Of a stretch of DNA of 43,426 bases, positions 25,875-34,346 are shown one piece after another. Below the pieces are notes generated by a model, which saw only the letters and a list, made by a program, of their open reading frames with translations, searched no databases and was not told where the DNA came from. Each line of letters starts with the position of its first letter. Position 1 is the stretch's first letter. The stretch comes from Nakamurella sp. (lineage in GTDB: Bacteria; Actinomycetota; Actinomycetes; Mycobacteriales; Nakamurellaceae), in assembly GCA_017882715.1 (NCBI GenBank), contig JADGOY010000011.1:1-43426 (forward strand), in the 5' to 3' direction. A program made the position numbers and the translations under genes.

Positions 25875-26744
25875 CTACCAGTCGTTGCCGATTCGATCAG
25901 CACCACTTGTGAGTCCTGTCCCAATCTTCAAAGATTTGACCAGGGCCATCAGATCGGCATTGAACACAAGTCCGCGAGCACCTTCGGATACCCGAATCCC
26001 TTCTTGTGCGGCACTGGCGATCATTCGCGGAGGCAACAGACTGCTCGCCTCAAACAGCAGTGGACCTGGATCAGGCAGTTTCCCCGACGTTGAAGGGTAA
26101 TAGACCGGCGATTGTGCCGATTTTGAAAGGAATACGTTGAGGAGGAGTGTAGCACCGTCGGCGGTACTAATTCCTGTCAGCCGTTGAGCCCACCCAATCA
26201 AATCCGTGCCTTTGAACGGGCTGTCCGACACCCACCCATCGGTCATGTTTATGACAATCGGGGGAAAGGAGTTTGGATGCTTCAGCGACCAGTTCTTGAC
26301 GTGCGCACCCACCTCCGCGATCGCTGCGCACATAGGTGTCTGATAACCATGGGCAGGTTTGACCCATATCGGTACGCGAGCGACCGCACCAGGGTCACCG
26401 ATGACTGACTGCTCTGCCAATTCGAGTGGGTTGTCCGCAAGTACGTTGAGTGGTACCAACGTCTGGCCCGCGAGCCCCCCCGAGAATGCTGGCTCGACTC
26501 CTTCGCCGAATGCGACAGGACGTACCCCATATCCCCATACTCCGACGTCACAATAGTTGCGGACGTCGTCCGGACCCTTTGTGGCCATCGCGACAAGTTC
26601 GTATAGTAGTTTGTTCAGGGCCTGCGCGGACCCTTGCGCTAATGAGATGCCCGAACCCTTCCAGGCGTCTTTCATGGAATCTGAGCGATCGATCAAAAAG
26701 ACAATACAACCAGGGGTTTCGCGAGTGAAAAGCTGGCTGTACAT
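25875..26744 (-). CDS. von Willebrand factor A domain protein (TerY-like)
   Basis: A 289-aa cytosolic vWA protein. The MIDAS motif is complete: DRSDS at 19-23, a conserved Thr in GYQTPMCAAI and Asp in NMTDGW. Such domains bind a divalent cation and a partner acidic residue, and in TerY-P-type systems they are thought to scaffold the kinase and phosphatase. The C-terminal zinc ribbon of many TerY proteins is missing here; a zinc ribbon is present in the neighbouring upstream protein. Its start codon directly abuts the stop codon of that gene. Confidence 0.87.
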   Translation of the reverse strand: MYSQLFTRETPGCIVFLIDRSDSMKDAWKGSGISLAQGSAQALNKLLYELVAMATKGPDDVRNYCDVGVWGYGVRPVAFGEGVEPAFSGGLAGQTLVPLNVLADNPLELAEQSVIGDPGAVARVPIWVKPAHGYQTPMCAAIAEVGAHVKNWSLKHPNSFPPIVINMTDGWVSDSPFKGTDLIGWAQRLTGISTADGATLLLNVFLSKSAQSPVYYPSTSGKLPDPGPLLFEASSLLPPRMIASAAQEGIRVSEGARGLVFNADLMALVKSLKIGTGLTSGADRIGNDW

Positions 26745-27377
26745 TTACGTCATCCTTTCACTACGACTGTTGCGGGTTCGATCTACTTTGAGTCCCGGCC
26801 AGGACGTTCCCGGCGTCCAGGACCAGAAGTGGCCGCAATCCACACACCTCAGCGAGTAGCCATTGGAATGAGGGTGGGATACGTCAAGCCGAAAGTTGCC
26901 GCACGCCGGGCACTGCGCAATCTGCGATCGTTGCTTGTACCGGTCGAGATCGACGGGTACGTACTCGTGGTCCGTTTGCGACTGTTGGCTCAGATCCTCA
27001 TGCGGCTGATCCCACCATGAGATATCTGGTCGACTCTGGCTATTTCCGACGAGAACGGCCAAGCCGTGGTCGAGAATAGCGTCCTCGGGCACGTCATCCC
27101 CAGGGCTTGCCACGTGCGCCTTCACGTCGCTTCCTCGTGCCTTGGGTATTTCGTGAGATGGGTCCAGTGCGGCCGGTAGTCGGGCAAGTGATTTTGGCCA
27201 TCCGACGATTGAGAGCGCGGCAGCGGTCGCGGCAGCGCTGACGACCAGCACCACAACAGACAGGAAGAAGGGATCACCTCGCCATGCGAGGCCGCCGGCG
27301 AGGCAGCCTAGAGCGGCACCGAGATACGTGCCGGCGGCGTTCGCCAATTGGCTCGCGCTGAGGGACCAAGATCTCAC
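26745..27377 (-). CDS. Membrane protein with C-terminal zinc ribbon, function unknown
   Basis: A 210-aa protein with two close transmembrane helices near the N-terminus (about 11-30 and 34-55) and a hydrophilic linker. The C-terminal zinc ribbon reads CPACGNF and CVDCGHFW, with 22 residues between the two Cys pairs. I recognise no family. The start chosen is GTG 27375-27377, which overlaps the preceding gene's TGA as GTGA and has GGGAG upstream. A longer frame to 27494 would overlap that gene by 121 bp. It may supply in trans the zinc ribbon that the vWA protein lacks (inference). Confidence 0.72.
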   Translation of the reverse strand: MRSWSLSASQLANAAGTYLGAALGCLAGGLAWRGDPFFLSVVVLVVSAAATAAALSIVGWPKSLARLPAALDPSHEIPKARGSDVKAHVASPGDDVPEDAILDHGLAVLVGNSQSRPDISWWDQPHEDLSQQSQTDHEYVPVDLDRYKQRSQIAQCPACGNFRLDVSHPHSNGYSLRCVDCGHFWSWTPGTSWPGLKVDRTRNSRSERMT

Positions 27378-27907
27378 CCGCCACTCCCGTCGTCTCGTCC
27401 GGGCACGAATTCGATATTGGCGGTCTGCCCGGACGTATACGCCACGCACGAATAGCCTGAGATCTCCGTGGTCGCTGGGCTTGTCACGAACCATCCATCA
27501 GGTAGTCTCACGCAGACAAAGGCCGCTCGCTGTGCGCCCTTTTGGCGATATTCGCCGGACGATGGGTCGACGGCGCCACTCTCGATTGCGTTCTTGCTGG
27601 CGTCCAATATCTGGATAGATGTTGCGGCCGCGTCCAGGGTCGGCGCGAGCAACACACTGATCCGGCCCGCGGATAGGTCGGAGTCCGTGACCACGGATGA
27701 TAGGGATTCCGTGGTCCTGGAGATGGTGTTCGTGGCGCTTGCAGATGGGGGCAAATCGGTAGCGGACTGCGGCGTCGGCTGCTGGGCACCGGCTTCCGCA
27801 GTGACACTTTCCTTGCCAACCAGGACGCCTGCCGCTATCACGACGAGAAACGCGATCGTCAATGCGTAGATAGGCCCAAGAGCGGGGTGGCGAAATGATT
27901 CGGCCAA
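27374..27907 (-). CDS. Anchored extracytoplasmic protein, first gene of the operon
   Basis: A 177-aa protein with one transmembrane helix (about 13-31) and a Thr/Ser/Pro-rich linker. A small outer domain (about 75-170) holds two Cys (VCVRLPDGWF and GYSCVAYTSG) that could form a disulfide. No family is recognised. The start is TTG 27905-27907, with a G-rich stretch upstream. As the only operon member predicted to lie mostly outside the membrane, it is a candidate signal receptor (inference). Confidence 0.65.
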   Translation of the reverse strand: MAESFRHPALGPIYALTIAFLVVIAAGVLVGKESVTAEAGAQQPTPQSATDLPPSASATNTISRTTESLSSVVTDSDLSAGRISVLLAPTLDAAATSIQILDASKNAIESGAVDPSSGEYRQKGAQRAAFVCVRLPDGWFVTSPATTEISGYSCVAYTSGQTANIEFVPGRDDGSGG

Positions 27908-28918
27908 TTGCTCGCCCCCCAGCAGCCAGGATCAGGTGGGTCAGTTGCTTGCGTCGCTGAGCGCTTAACCGAACCGAGCAATGCTATCGTTCACCCGATC
28001 AGCTCAATGGGCGGAATGAGTCTCGCGTGCACCGATTCTAGGGGAAATGCGGTCCGTGCGCTAGGCAGTTCTCCTCAACGCTGGGCAGTTCTCCTAGAGT
28101 TGGGGTCCACCAGGGGTCCACCGGGTGCACCCTTGGGTGTGCTCGCTGCGCCCGCCAGGCCGCCTCGACCGCCCTTCACGTCGCGACGACGCCGCAGCCA
28201 GGGGGCTCCATCGCCGCTTTGGCGGCATTCGCCCAACACGGCGAGAGCGGCCAACGCCGTCCCTGTCCGTCCGCGACCTCCACGACAGGCCACCTCGACT
28301 ATTTGCCGTCACACCGCCGCCTCACGCGTAGGACCCGAGTCGATCCGCGGTTGACCGCGCTGTACGCCGACCCGGAGTACACGGTGCGGCTGCGCCGACA
28401 CCGGATTCCGCGTCGGCACCAACTGGCGCAAACCGCTGACCGCTTGCCGACCCCACCACAAAATGACCGCGGGATTCTGATTGCACGCCGTGCGCAGATC
28501 CGGACGGCGTTCCTTGCTGTCCTCGGCGATCCGTGGCAGCCCCAGGCCCCGAACCAGTGCGCGCCCTCCTGGAAACCGCCGTCGATCACATCGACCCATC
28601 ATCGACCTGGAACGGTGCACGCCTGCGGACCGAAGCGCGGTCAACGTTGTGATCGACCTGCATCGCAAGCACAGGGCGTGGACGGCGCCCGGACGTGTGG
28701 CACGCGATGACCCAGGCCGGGCGACCAGCCACTCATCCCGTGATACAACCTTCGGATCATCCATCGCGCTCTCCCTTTGCGGGTCTCGACCTGATCCAGA
28801 CCTGATCCAGACCGCCCGCGCGCAATTCCTCGGATGCTGCCGATTCTTTGCCACCCGGTCTTTGCCACTCACGCGGACCCGCGAAAAGGCTCACACCCGA
28901 CAGTCGATCGAGCGGAAG
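27908..28918. other. Decayed region, no intact gene
   Basis: About 1 kb between the operon and the ZIP gene. Near 27908-28130 lies the operon promoter region, with short direct repeats (GGCAGTTCTCCT at about 28064 and 28084, and GGTCCACC twice). From 28340 to 28700 on the plus strand, protein-like pieces appear in shifting frames (LTALYADPEYTVRLRRHRIP, and LLETAVDHIDPSSTWNGARL ending in a stop). These are relics of genes I cannot name. A DUF899 5' fragment follows at 28717-28764. Confidence 0.6.
28717..28764 (-). pseudogene. 5' fragment of a DUF899 family gene
   Basis: ATG 28762-28764, with GGGAG upstream, begins MDDPKVVSRDEWLVAR, closely matching the N-terminus of DUF899 (thioredoxin-like) proteins. 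The match ends after 16 codons and the downstream frame is unrelated, so only the promoter-proximal start of the gene survives. Confidence 0.55.
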
Positions 28919-29776
28919 TCAGGCGCCGGCGGCGGCAATCACGAAATCTGTGGCGAAGCCCAGGAACAGCCCCAGCAAGAGCGCCCAGCAGAGCAGTTCG
29001 CGGTGACCCAGTCGGTCGGCGACGCGCAATAGTTGCATCACGACGTACAGGATCGATCCTGCGGCAAGGGCCAGGAAACCCACTGACAGGACCTCGCTGA
29101 CCACCGCCTGCCCGACGAGCGTGCCGACGAAGGTGGGACCACCGCCGATCAGGCCGAGGAGCGCCAGGAATCCCCACCCGGCTCGGTCCTGCCCACTCGG
29201 CAAGGGGGCGACGATCCCGAACCCCTCCGTCGCGTTGTGCAGTCCGAACCCGACGATCAGCAGCAGCGCCAGACTGATCTCTCCGCTGGCCGCGGACTGC
29301 CCGATCGCCAGACCTTCGGAGAAGTTGTGCAGGCCGATACCGACGGCGATCATCAACGCCAATCGGCGCCCGGCGTCCCGCGCAACGCCAGGTGACCCGG
29401 TGAGTTCCCCCACCGCGGCGGTTCCCGGGCCGAACGACCGAGCCGAGGTGGCGGTCCGCCGGCCCGCCATCCACTTGTCGTAATACACCAGGCTCATCAA
29501 GCCGACGACGACTCCCGCCGCCACGGTGGCCGCCAGCTCAGCGAACCGCCCCCAGCTGCCGGTGTGATCGACGGCCGCCGCAGTCATCGCGGTCTCCACC
29601 GGCTCGACGGCGTTCACCAACACGTCCCAGAGCAAGAAGAGCAGGATGCCGATCGCGGTGCCGTTCAGTAATACCCGCAAACCCAGCGATGGGTGACGAA
29701 CCCGGCCGAAAGGCAAGCCCAGGAAGATTGTGAAGCCGGCGATGGCGCCCAGCAGGGCGATACTCCACGAACTCAT
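28919..29776 (-). CDS. ZIP family divalent metal transporter
   Basis: A 285-aa membrane protein with about eight transmembrane helices. The two metal-binding helices are recognisable as IGLHNFSEGLAIG and GFGLHNATEGFGI, the classic HNxxEG pairs of the ZIP family. A variable cytosolic loop (about 103-135) contains few His residues. Metal import (Zn, Fe or Mn) is expected; specificity is not predictable from sequence. A DtxR/IdeR-type box lies 18 bp upstream of the start, which argues for iron or manganese. Confidence 0.92.
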   Translation of the reverse strand: MSSWSIALLGAIAGFTIFLGLPFGRVRHPSLGLRVLLNGTAIGILLFLLWDVLVNAVEPVETAMTAAAVDHTGSWGRFAELAATVAAGVVVGLMSLVYYDKWMAGRRTATSARSFGPGTAAVGELTGSPGVARDAGRRLALMIAVGIGLHNFSEGLAIGQSAASGEISLALLLIVGFGLHNATEGFGIVAPLPSGQDRAGWGFLALLGLIGGGPTFVGTLVGQAVVSEVLSVGFLALAAGSILYVVMQLLRVADRLGHRELLCWALLLGLFLGFATDFVIAAAGA

Positions 29777-29794
29777 TCCACGACCTCTCGGACA

Positions 29795-29813
29795 CCAACC
29801 TAGCCTTACCTAA
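29795..29813 (-). promoter_or_regulatory. Candidate DtxR/IdeR-type metal box upstream of ZIP gene
   Basis: On the minus strand, TTAGGTAAGGCTA (29801-29813) matches the first 13 positions of the actinobacterial iron-box consensus TWAGGTWAGSCTWACCTWA. The last six positions match poorly. It ends 18 bp before the start codon and overlaps -10-like sequences, a repressor-like position. Confidence 0.5.
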
Positions 29814-30111
29814 TCTGGCCAGTCTGGCGTCCGGGCGCCGGTCGGTCAAGGGGCAGCCGCTTCACGTCATCGAACACAGCCGCCAGAACACCGTCATCGT
29901 CCCGGTCGGACCCGACGGGGCGTTCTGGCCGAGAAGGCCGCCGCGGATGGGCCAAAGTCCCGTGCGACAGCACTCGATCGCCCCCTGGGCTGTCGTGCAT
30001 CGGTTCGCCCAGTCGCCGCAGACCGCAACGGCGGCCCGGCCCGGGCGACACCCGCGTCGCCGTTGACGCTCCGGCCGCCCGTCTTGGCCGGCCCGTCTCC
30101 CCCACAGCGCG

Positions 30112-30132
30112 CGGGCCGTCGAAACCGGCCCG
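30112..30132 (-). terminator. Possible terminator hairpin after alpha/beta hydrolase
   Basis: CGGGCCG (30112-30118) and CGGCCCG (30126-30132) form a 7-bp GC stem with a 7-base loop, starting five bases past the hydrolase stop codon. No T-tract follows. Confidence 0.4.
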
Positions 30133-30136
30133 TGGT

Positions 30137-31033
30137 TCAGGCGGTCGCCCGCCGAGCCTCTCCCGCTTCCACTGTCCGGGTGATCTCGTCGGCGAAGCGC
30201 GCCCACAACGGCTCCGGGAGGTCGTGACCCATCCCGGTAAACCTGACGAACCGGGCGTGGGGTATGGCGGCAGCGGTGGCCGCGCCCCCAGACACCCCGA
30301 TCAGCGGATCGGCCTCGCCGTGCATCACCAGGGCCGGAACCGCGACGCTGCGCAGCGCGGAGGTGCGGTCGGGTGAACCCAGGATGGCTGCGAACTGGCG
30401 GCGTCCGCCGGCCGGGTCGTACCTGCGGTCGTAGGCCAGCCCGGAGATCCGGCGCAGCCGTTCGACGTCGAACGGATAGCCCGGCGAACCGATCCGGCGG
30501 AACATCGACTCGCTCAGCGCGATCGCCTCCTCCCGATCCTTGGCGGGCTTGCGCAGCAGGAGTGTGGCGGCCACGTCCAGCCGGGGGTGTCCGACTCGGC
30601 GGGATCCGGTGCTGGACGAGATCGACGTCAGGCTCCGCACCAGCTGCGGGTGGCCCAGGGTCAGACTCTGGCTGATGCACCCGCCCATCGACACACCGAC
30701 GACATGCACGCTGCCGACGTCCAACTGGGCGATCAGACCCGCGGTGTCCTGCGCCATGTCGGCAATCACATAGGCCGGTCGCCGGCCGAGAAAGGCGCCA
30801 ACCGGTCGCCCCGGCGCGGCCTGGTCCAGGTGCGTGGACAGGCCGATGTCGCGGTTGTCGAAGCGGATGACGTGATGACCACGATCGGCGAGCATCGTGC
30901 AGAAATCGTCGTCCCACGCGATCATCTGGCCACCCAGGCCCATCACGAGCAGCACGGGCACCGCGGACGGGTTGCCAAGGGTTTCGTAAGCGATGCTGAT
31001 GCCGTTGCTGGGAACGACACGAACCGGGCTCAT
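30137..31033 (-). CDS. Alpha/beta hydrolase
   Basis: A 298-aa cytosolic alpha/beta-hydrolase fold enzyme. The oxyanion region is VMGLGGQMIAWDDDF. The nucleophile elbow is GVSMGG with Ser115. The acid is the Asp in HGEADPL and the His is in TGMGHDLP. It resembles esterase and epoxide-hydrolase-like enzymes of unknown substrate. It stands alone on the minus strand, preceded by a 16-bp tandem repeat array. Confidence 0.9.
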   Translation of the reverse strand: MSPVRVVPSNGISIAYETLGNPSAVPVLLVMGLGGQMIAWDDDFCTMLADRGHHVIRFDNRDIGLSTHLDQAAPGRPVGAFLGRRPAYVIADMAQDTAGLIAQLDVGSVHVVGVSMGGCISQSLTLGHPQLVRSLTSISSSTGSRRVGHPRLDVAATLLLRKPAKDREEAIALSESMFRRIGSPGYPFDVERLRRISGLAYDRRYDPAGGRRQFAAILGSPDRTSALRSVAVPALVMHGEADPLIGVSGGAATAAAIPHARFVRFTGMGHDLPEPLWARFADEITRTVEAGEARRATA

Positions 31034-31065
31034 GACGGTCAGTGTGCGCCACAGCAGGTCGGGCC

Positions 31066-31129
31066 CGACGTGACCGGGGCCCGACGTGACCGGGGCCCGA
31101 CGTGACCGGGGCCCGACGTGACCGGGGTC
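31066..31129. repeat. Four tandem 16-bp repeats
   Basis: The unit CGACGTGACCGGGGCC is repeated four times without spacers (31066-31081, 31082-31097, 31098-31113, 31114-31129); the last copy has one C-to-T change. It sits between the alpha/beta hydrolase start and the end of dhaM. There are no unique spacers, so it is not a CRISPR. Confidence 0.92.
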
Positions 31130-31236
31130 CGGTGGTCAGCGGGGCTGCGGCCACCCGATGAGTTTCCGACGGCCGCGACGTCGTCCTACGCGTCGCCGCG
31201 AGGACAACGGCGCCGGCGCACCGTCTCGGACGCCAG

Positions 31237-31662
31237 TCAGCCGTCCAGATCGTCGAGCGAACGAACCCCGCCGGGGCCGTCGGCGCGCCGGGCCTCGAGG
31301 GCACCGGAGACGACGGCCCGCAGATCGCCGCCCACCTGTGACGAGATGGCCGCCGACACCGCGCCCTGCACCAGTGGAGCGTCGACGATCACCACCCGCT
31401 CCGCCTGCTCGGGATCCAGGAACTCCACCGCGGTCGACGCGGTGAGGTACCCGCTGCCCAGGTCGTACAGCAGGATCGCGCCGTCGCCCTGATCCGCTTG
31501 CGCGATCGCGGCCGAGATGAGGTCGAACGACGTCCCGATGCCGCCGTCGTCGGTACCGCCGGCCGGCACGATCGACACCGACGGCGCCATCTGCCGGGCC
31601 ACGTCGGCCAATCCCTGCGCCAACGCTCGACTGTGTGACACCAGGACAAGTCCGACGCTCAC
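31237..31662 (-). CDS. dhaM: PTS-dependent dihydroxyacetone kinase phosphoryl donor DhaM
   Basis: A 141-aa EIIA-Man-type domain that relays phosphate from HPr to the ADP cofactor of DhaL. The phospho-His lies in VLVSHSRALAQG. The segment GTDDGGIGTSFDLI and the ILLYDLGSGYLTAS motif are typical. The HPr and EI domains fused in E. coli DhaM are absent, so general PTS proteins must supply phosphate. The GTG start at 31662 has GGAG upstream. Last gene of dhaKLM. Confidence 0.92.
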   Translation of the reverse strand: MSVGLVLVSHSRALAQGLADVARQMAPSVSIVPAGGTDDGGIGTSFDLISAAIAQADQGDGAILLYDLGSGYLTASTAVEFLDPEQAERVVIVDAPLVQGAVSAAISSQVGGDLRAVVSGALEARRADGPGGVRSLDDLDG

Positions 31663-31702
31663 CCGTTCTCCCTTCGACTTCGACCCACCGCAGATCCCGG
31701 AC

Positions 31703-32335
31703 TCACCCCGCAGCCGCTCCCGCCAGTGCCCGCAGCAGATAGGCCGTGCTCTGCGCACCGGGATCCACGTGACCGATCGACCGTTCACCCAGGTAACTGG
31801 CCCGGCCCTTGCGGGCCTGCATCGGCGTGGTGGCGACGGCGCCGTCGGCGGCCGCGTCGGCCGCCGCGGACAGCACTTCGGGCACGCCCCTGCCACCATC
31901 GGCCGCTGCATTGGCCGCGTTCACCGCCGGGGTCAGCGCATCCACCATCGTCTTGTCGCCGGATTCGGCCTTCCCGCGGGCGACGACCCCGTCCCTGGCC
32001 GCGGTCAGAGCGGCCGCTACGGCGGTGCCGTCCAGCGTCTCGGCCGCGCCCACGGAGGTGGAGGCGCGCAGGAACGCGGTCCCGAACAATGGCCCCGATG
32101 CCCCGCCAACAGTCGAGATCAGCGTGGTGGCAACGAGTTTGAGGACCGCTGTCGGCGTTTCCGGAGAACCGGCGGCCAGCTTGGTGATCACCGCGGTGAA
32201 TCCGCGGGACAGGTTCTCGCCGTGGTCGCCGTCACCGATGTCGCGGTCGAGGTGGGTCAGTTCCACCCTGTGTTCGGCGACAGTGGCGGCCACAGCGCGA
32301 ATGGCGGCCACGGTGGTGGCGGCGTCACAGACCAT
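31703..32335 (-). CDS. dhaL: Dihydroxyacetone kinase subunit DhaL
   Basis: The 210-aa ADP-binding subunit, which carries a tightly bound nucleotide that is rephosphorylated by DhaM and phosphorylates DHA held in DhaK. The metal-binding loop DRDIGDGDHGEN is intact, along with GGASGPLFGTAF, GDKTMVDAL and GRASYLGERSIGHVDPGA. It starts three bases after the dhaK stop codon. Confidence 0.95.
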   Translation of the reverse strand: MVCDAATTVAAIRAVAATVAEHRVELTHLDRDIGDGDHGENLSRGFTAVITKLAAGSPETPTAVLKLVATTLISTVGGASGPLFGTAFLRASTSVGAAETLDGTAVAAALTAARDGVVARGKAESGDKTMVDALTPAVNAANAAADGGRGVPEVLSAAADAAADGAVATTPMQARKGRASYLGERSIGHVDPGAQSTAYLLRALAGAAAG

Positions 32336-32338
32336 CGG

Positions 32339-33340
32339 TCAAACTCCCCAGCGCAGCGCTGCGGTGTGCACGGGCGCGTCCCACAGCTGGGTGAACTCGT
32401 CGTCGAGCTTGAGCAAGGTGATCGACATGCCCTGCATCTCCAAAGAGGTGATGTAGTTGCCCACGAGCGAACGGGTGACCTCGATCCCCTTGTCCTTCAG
32501 ATACTTCGACGCGGAATGGTAGGCCAGGTACAGCTCGATCTGCGGGGTACCCCCCATCCCGTTGACGAACAGCAGGGTGTTGTCGCCGGCCTCGAAGGGC
32601 AGATCCTCGACGATGGAACCGAGCAGCGTGGCGACGATTTCGTCCGCGGGGGCGAGCTTCACCCGTTCCCGGCCGGGCTCGCCGTGGATGCCGATCCCGA
32701 TCTCCATCTCGTCCTCGGCGAGGGTGAAAGAGGGTTCTCCGGAGTGCGGGACGGTGCACGGCGTCAGCGCCATGCCCATCGACCGCACCTGTGCGTTGAC
32801 CCGCTGCGCGATCGCGGTGACCGCGGCCAGGTCGTCACCGCGAGCCGCGGCGGCACCGGCGATCTTTTCGACCAGGACGGTGCCGCCGACCCCGCGGCGC
32901 CCCGCCGTCCAGGTGGAGTCCTTGACCGCGACGTCGTCGTCGATCACGACAGCGCTGACCTCGATGTCCTCGGCGGCGGCGAGTTCGGCGGCGGTCTCGA
33001 AGTTCAACACGTCGCCGGTGTAGTTCTTCACGATGTGCAGGACGCCCGCGCCGCCGTCGACCGCCTTGGTCGCATCCAGGATCTGATCGGGCGTCGGTGA
33101 GGTGAAGACCGCTCCAGGTACTGCAGCGTCCAACATGCCGGCACCCACGAATCCGCCGTGCAGAGGTTCGTGACCGCTGCCACCTCCGGAGACCAGGGCG
33201 ACCTTGCCGGTCACCGGTGCGTCGGCCCGCGCGATGAAGGCGGGCTCGAACTGCACGGTGATCAGGTCGCGGTGGGCTTCGGCCATGCCGTGCAGGGCTT
33301 CCTCTACCACGGTGGTCGGATCGTTGATGATCTTCTTCAC
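32339..33340 (-). CDS. dhaK: Dihydroxyacetone kinase subunit DhaK
   Basis: A 333-aa subunit, the usual family length, that binds dihydroxyacetone covalently through a His. The start MKKIINDP, the [15 protein letters not shown] loop and GIGIHGEPG (substrate His) are conserved. With DhaL and DhaM it converts dihydroxyacetone to the glycolytic phosphate. The start is GTG 33340, since the longer frame to 33412 extends beyond the family N-terminus. No DhaR-like regulator is nearby. Confidence 0.96.
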   Translation of the reverse strand: MKKIINDPTTVVEEALHGMAEAHRDLITVQFEPAFIARADAPVTGKVALVSGGGSGHEPLHGGFVGAGMLDAAVPGAVFTSPTPDQILDATKAVDGGAGVLHIVKNYTGDVLNFETAAELAAAEDIEVSAVVIDDDVAVKDSTWTAGRRGVGGTVLVEKIAGAAAARGDDLAAVTAIAQRVNAQVRSMGMALTPCTVPHSGEPSFTLAEDEMEIGIGIHGEPGRERVKLAPADEIVATLLGSIVEDLPFEAGDNTLLFVNGMGGTPQIELYLAYHSASKYLKDKGIEVTRSLVGNYITSLEMQGMSITLLKLDDEFTQLWDAPVHTAALRWGV

Positions 33341-33560
33341 GACTGGACTGTCCTCTCGACGCTGACGGACGGAATCGGTGACCGGCAGTGACACACTCGG
33401 GGAAGGCCGCACCTCCGGCCAACGCCACGCTGCCGCTCTCCTGATCTTGCCCCCGGTTGTCGAACTCGGCCAGGCAGAAGGGTGAACTGCGAAAACGTCG
33501 GCGGACCTTGCTACGTTCAGTAACTGCCCAGGGGCCGCCGGTGACGTCAGCCGGGCCCCG

Positions 33561-34346
33561 CTACGGCCTCGGCTGCGCCGGCTCGGCGCGCAGTCTTACC
33601 GACAGACAGGTGACGCATCCCTCGAGTTTCTCGAACTCGCCGATGTCGACCGGGACCGGGGTGTATCCGAGGTCCGAGATCAGCTCGGCCGAGCGCTGCG
33701 CCCCGGCCGACAGCAGCAACCGACCGTCACCCAGATCGACGACATGCGAACCTGCCTCCTCTGGCATCGGCCGGAAATGAGGCCAGAACCCTGGATCGTC
33801 GACCACGGGCGGATAACCGATGATGGTGCCGTCGGGCAGCGCGGTGACCGCCGACTTCAGGTGCAGCACCTTGGTCACCGGTACGGCGATCACGGTGACG
33901 CCCAGCGGCTCCGTGATGCGCCGGAACTCGGCGATGCCGGCTGCGCTGGTTCGCAGCGTCCGGCCGATGTAGATCCGGTCCCCGACCTTCAGCACGTCAC
34001 CGCCGTCCAGGGTGCCCACCCGCATCGTCCTGACGTCGTATCCTGCTGCCTCGAGAGTCGTTGCGGTAGCGGCGGTTTCCGGTTTCCGGGTGGCCGCCGC
34101 CGGGCGGCTGATCACCGCGGTGGCGCCGATCATCACCACGGTGTCCTCGACGAACACCGAGTCCGGGCAGTCGTCGGCGGCCGGCACCTCGACGGCGGCC
34201 CAACCGTTCCCGGTCAACGCATCGACGTACCGGGCCCACTGCTCACCGGCCAGCCCGACGTCCACGGGGACGCGGTCCAGGTGGGTCAGCAGGCCGTCGG
34301 CGAGCCGCGGCGACGGTCGGCGGACGAGCGCCCGATTGCCGGTCAA
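33561..34346 (-). CDS. Dimethylarginine dimethylaminohydrolase family protein
   Basis: A 261-aa guanidino-group hydrolase of the DDAH type, which cleaves methylated arginines to citrulline and methylamines. Visible are [10 protein letters not shown], the [10 protein letters not shown] loop, [10 protein letters not shown], the catalytic His in KVLHLKSAV and the catalytic Cys in GCVTCLS near the C-terminus. Start TTG 34344-34346 overlaps the nhaA stop as TTGA, so expression is coupled to nhaA. An ornithine- or arginine-related substrate remains possible. Confidence 0.87.
   Translation of the reverse strand: MTGNRALVRRPSPRLADGLLTHLDRVPVDVGLAGEQWARYVDALTGNGWAAVEVPAADDCPDSVFVEDTVVMIGATAVISRPAAATRKPETAATATTLEAAGYDVRTMRVGTLDGGDVLKVGDRIYIGRTLRTSAAGIAEFRRITEPLGVTVIAVPVTKVLHLKSAVTALPDGTIIGYPPVVDDPGFWPHFRPMPEEAGSHVVDLGDGRLLLSAGAQRSAELISDLGYTPVPVDIGEFEKLEGCVTCLSVRLRAEPAQPRP

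Larger units (their letters stand above)
29777..30136. other. Intergenic region between ZIP and hydrolase genes
   Basis: A 360-bp stretch. It holds the candidate metal box next to the ZIP gene and a hairpin next to the hydrolase stop. Frames on either strand give low-complexity translations; I see no gene. Confidence 0.6.

Noticed and set aside
21251-26744. Type VI secretion or tellurite-resistance operon
   Set aside because: PpkA/PppA-like and TerY-like proteins occur in those systems, but no Tss, Hcp, VgrG, TerB, TerC or TerD genes are present.
28219-28710. A 163-codon frame as an intact gene
   Set aside because: Protein-like pieces occur in more than one frame, no start signal is seen and the frame overlaps other relics; it is better read as decayed DNA.
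31066-31129. CRISPR array
   Set aside because: The four 16-bp units are contiguous with no spacers and no cas genes lie nearby.
29862-31304. A 480-codon open frame on the minus strand
   Set aside because: It runs through the alpha/beta hydrolase in another frame and includes the repeat array; the translation is Arg/Pro/Gly-rich with no family features.
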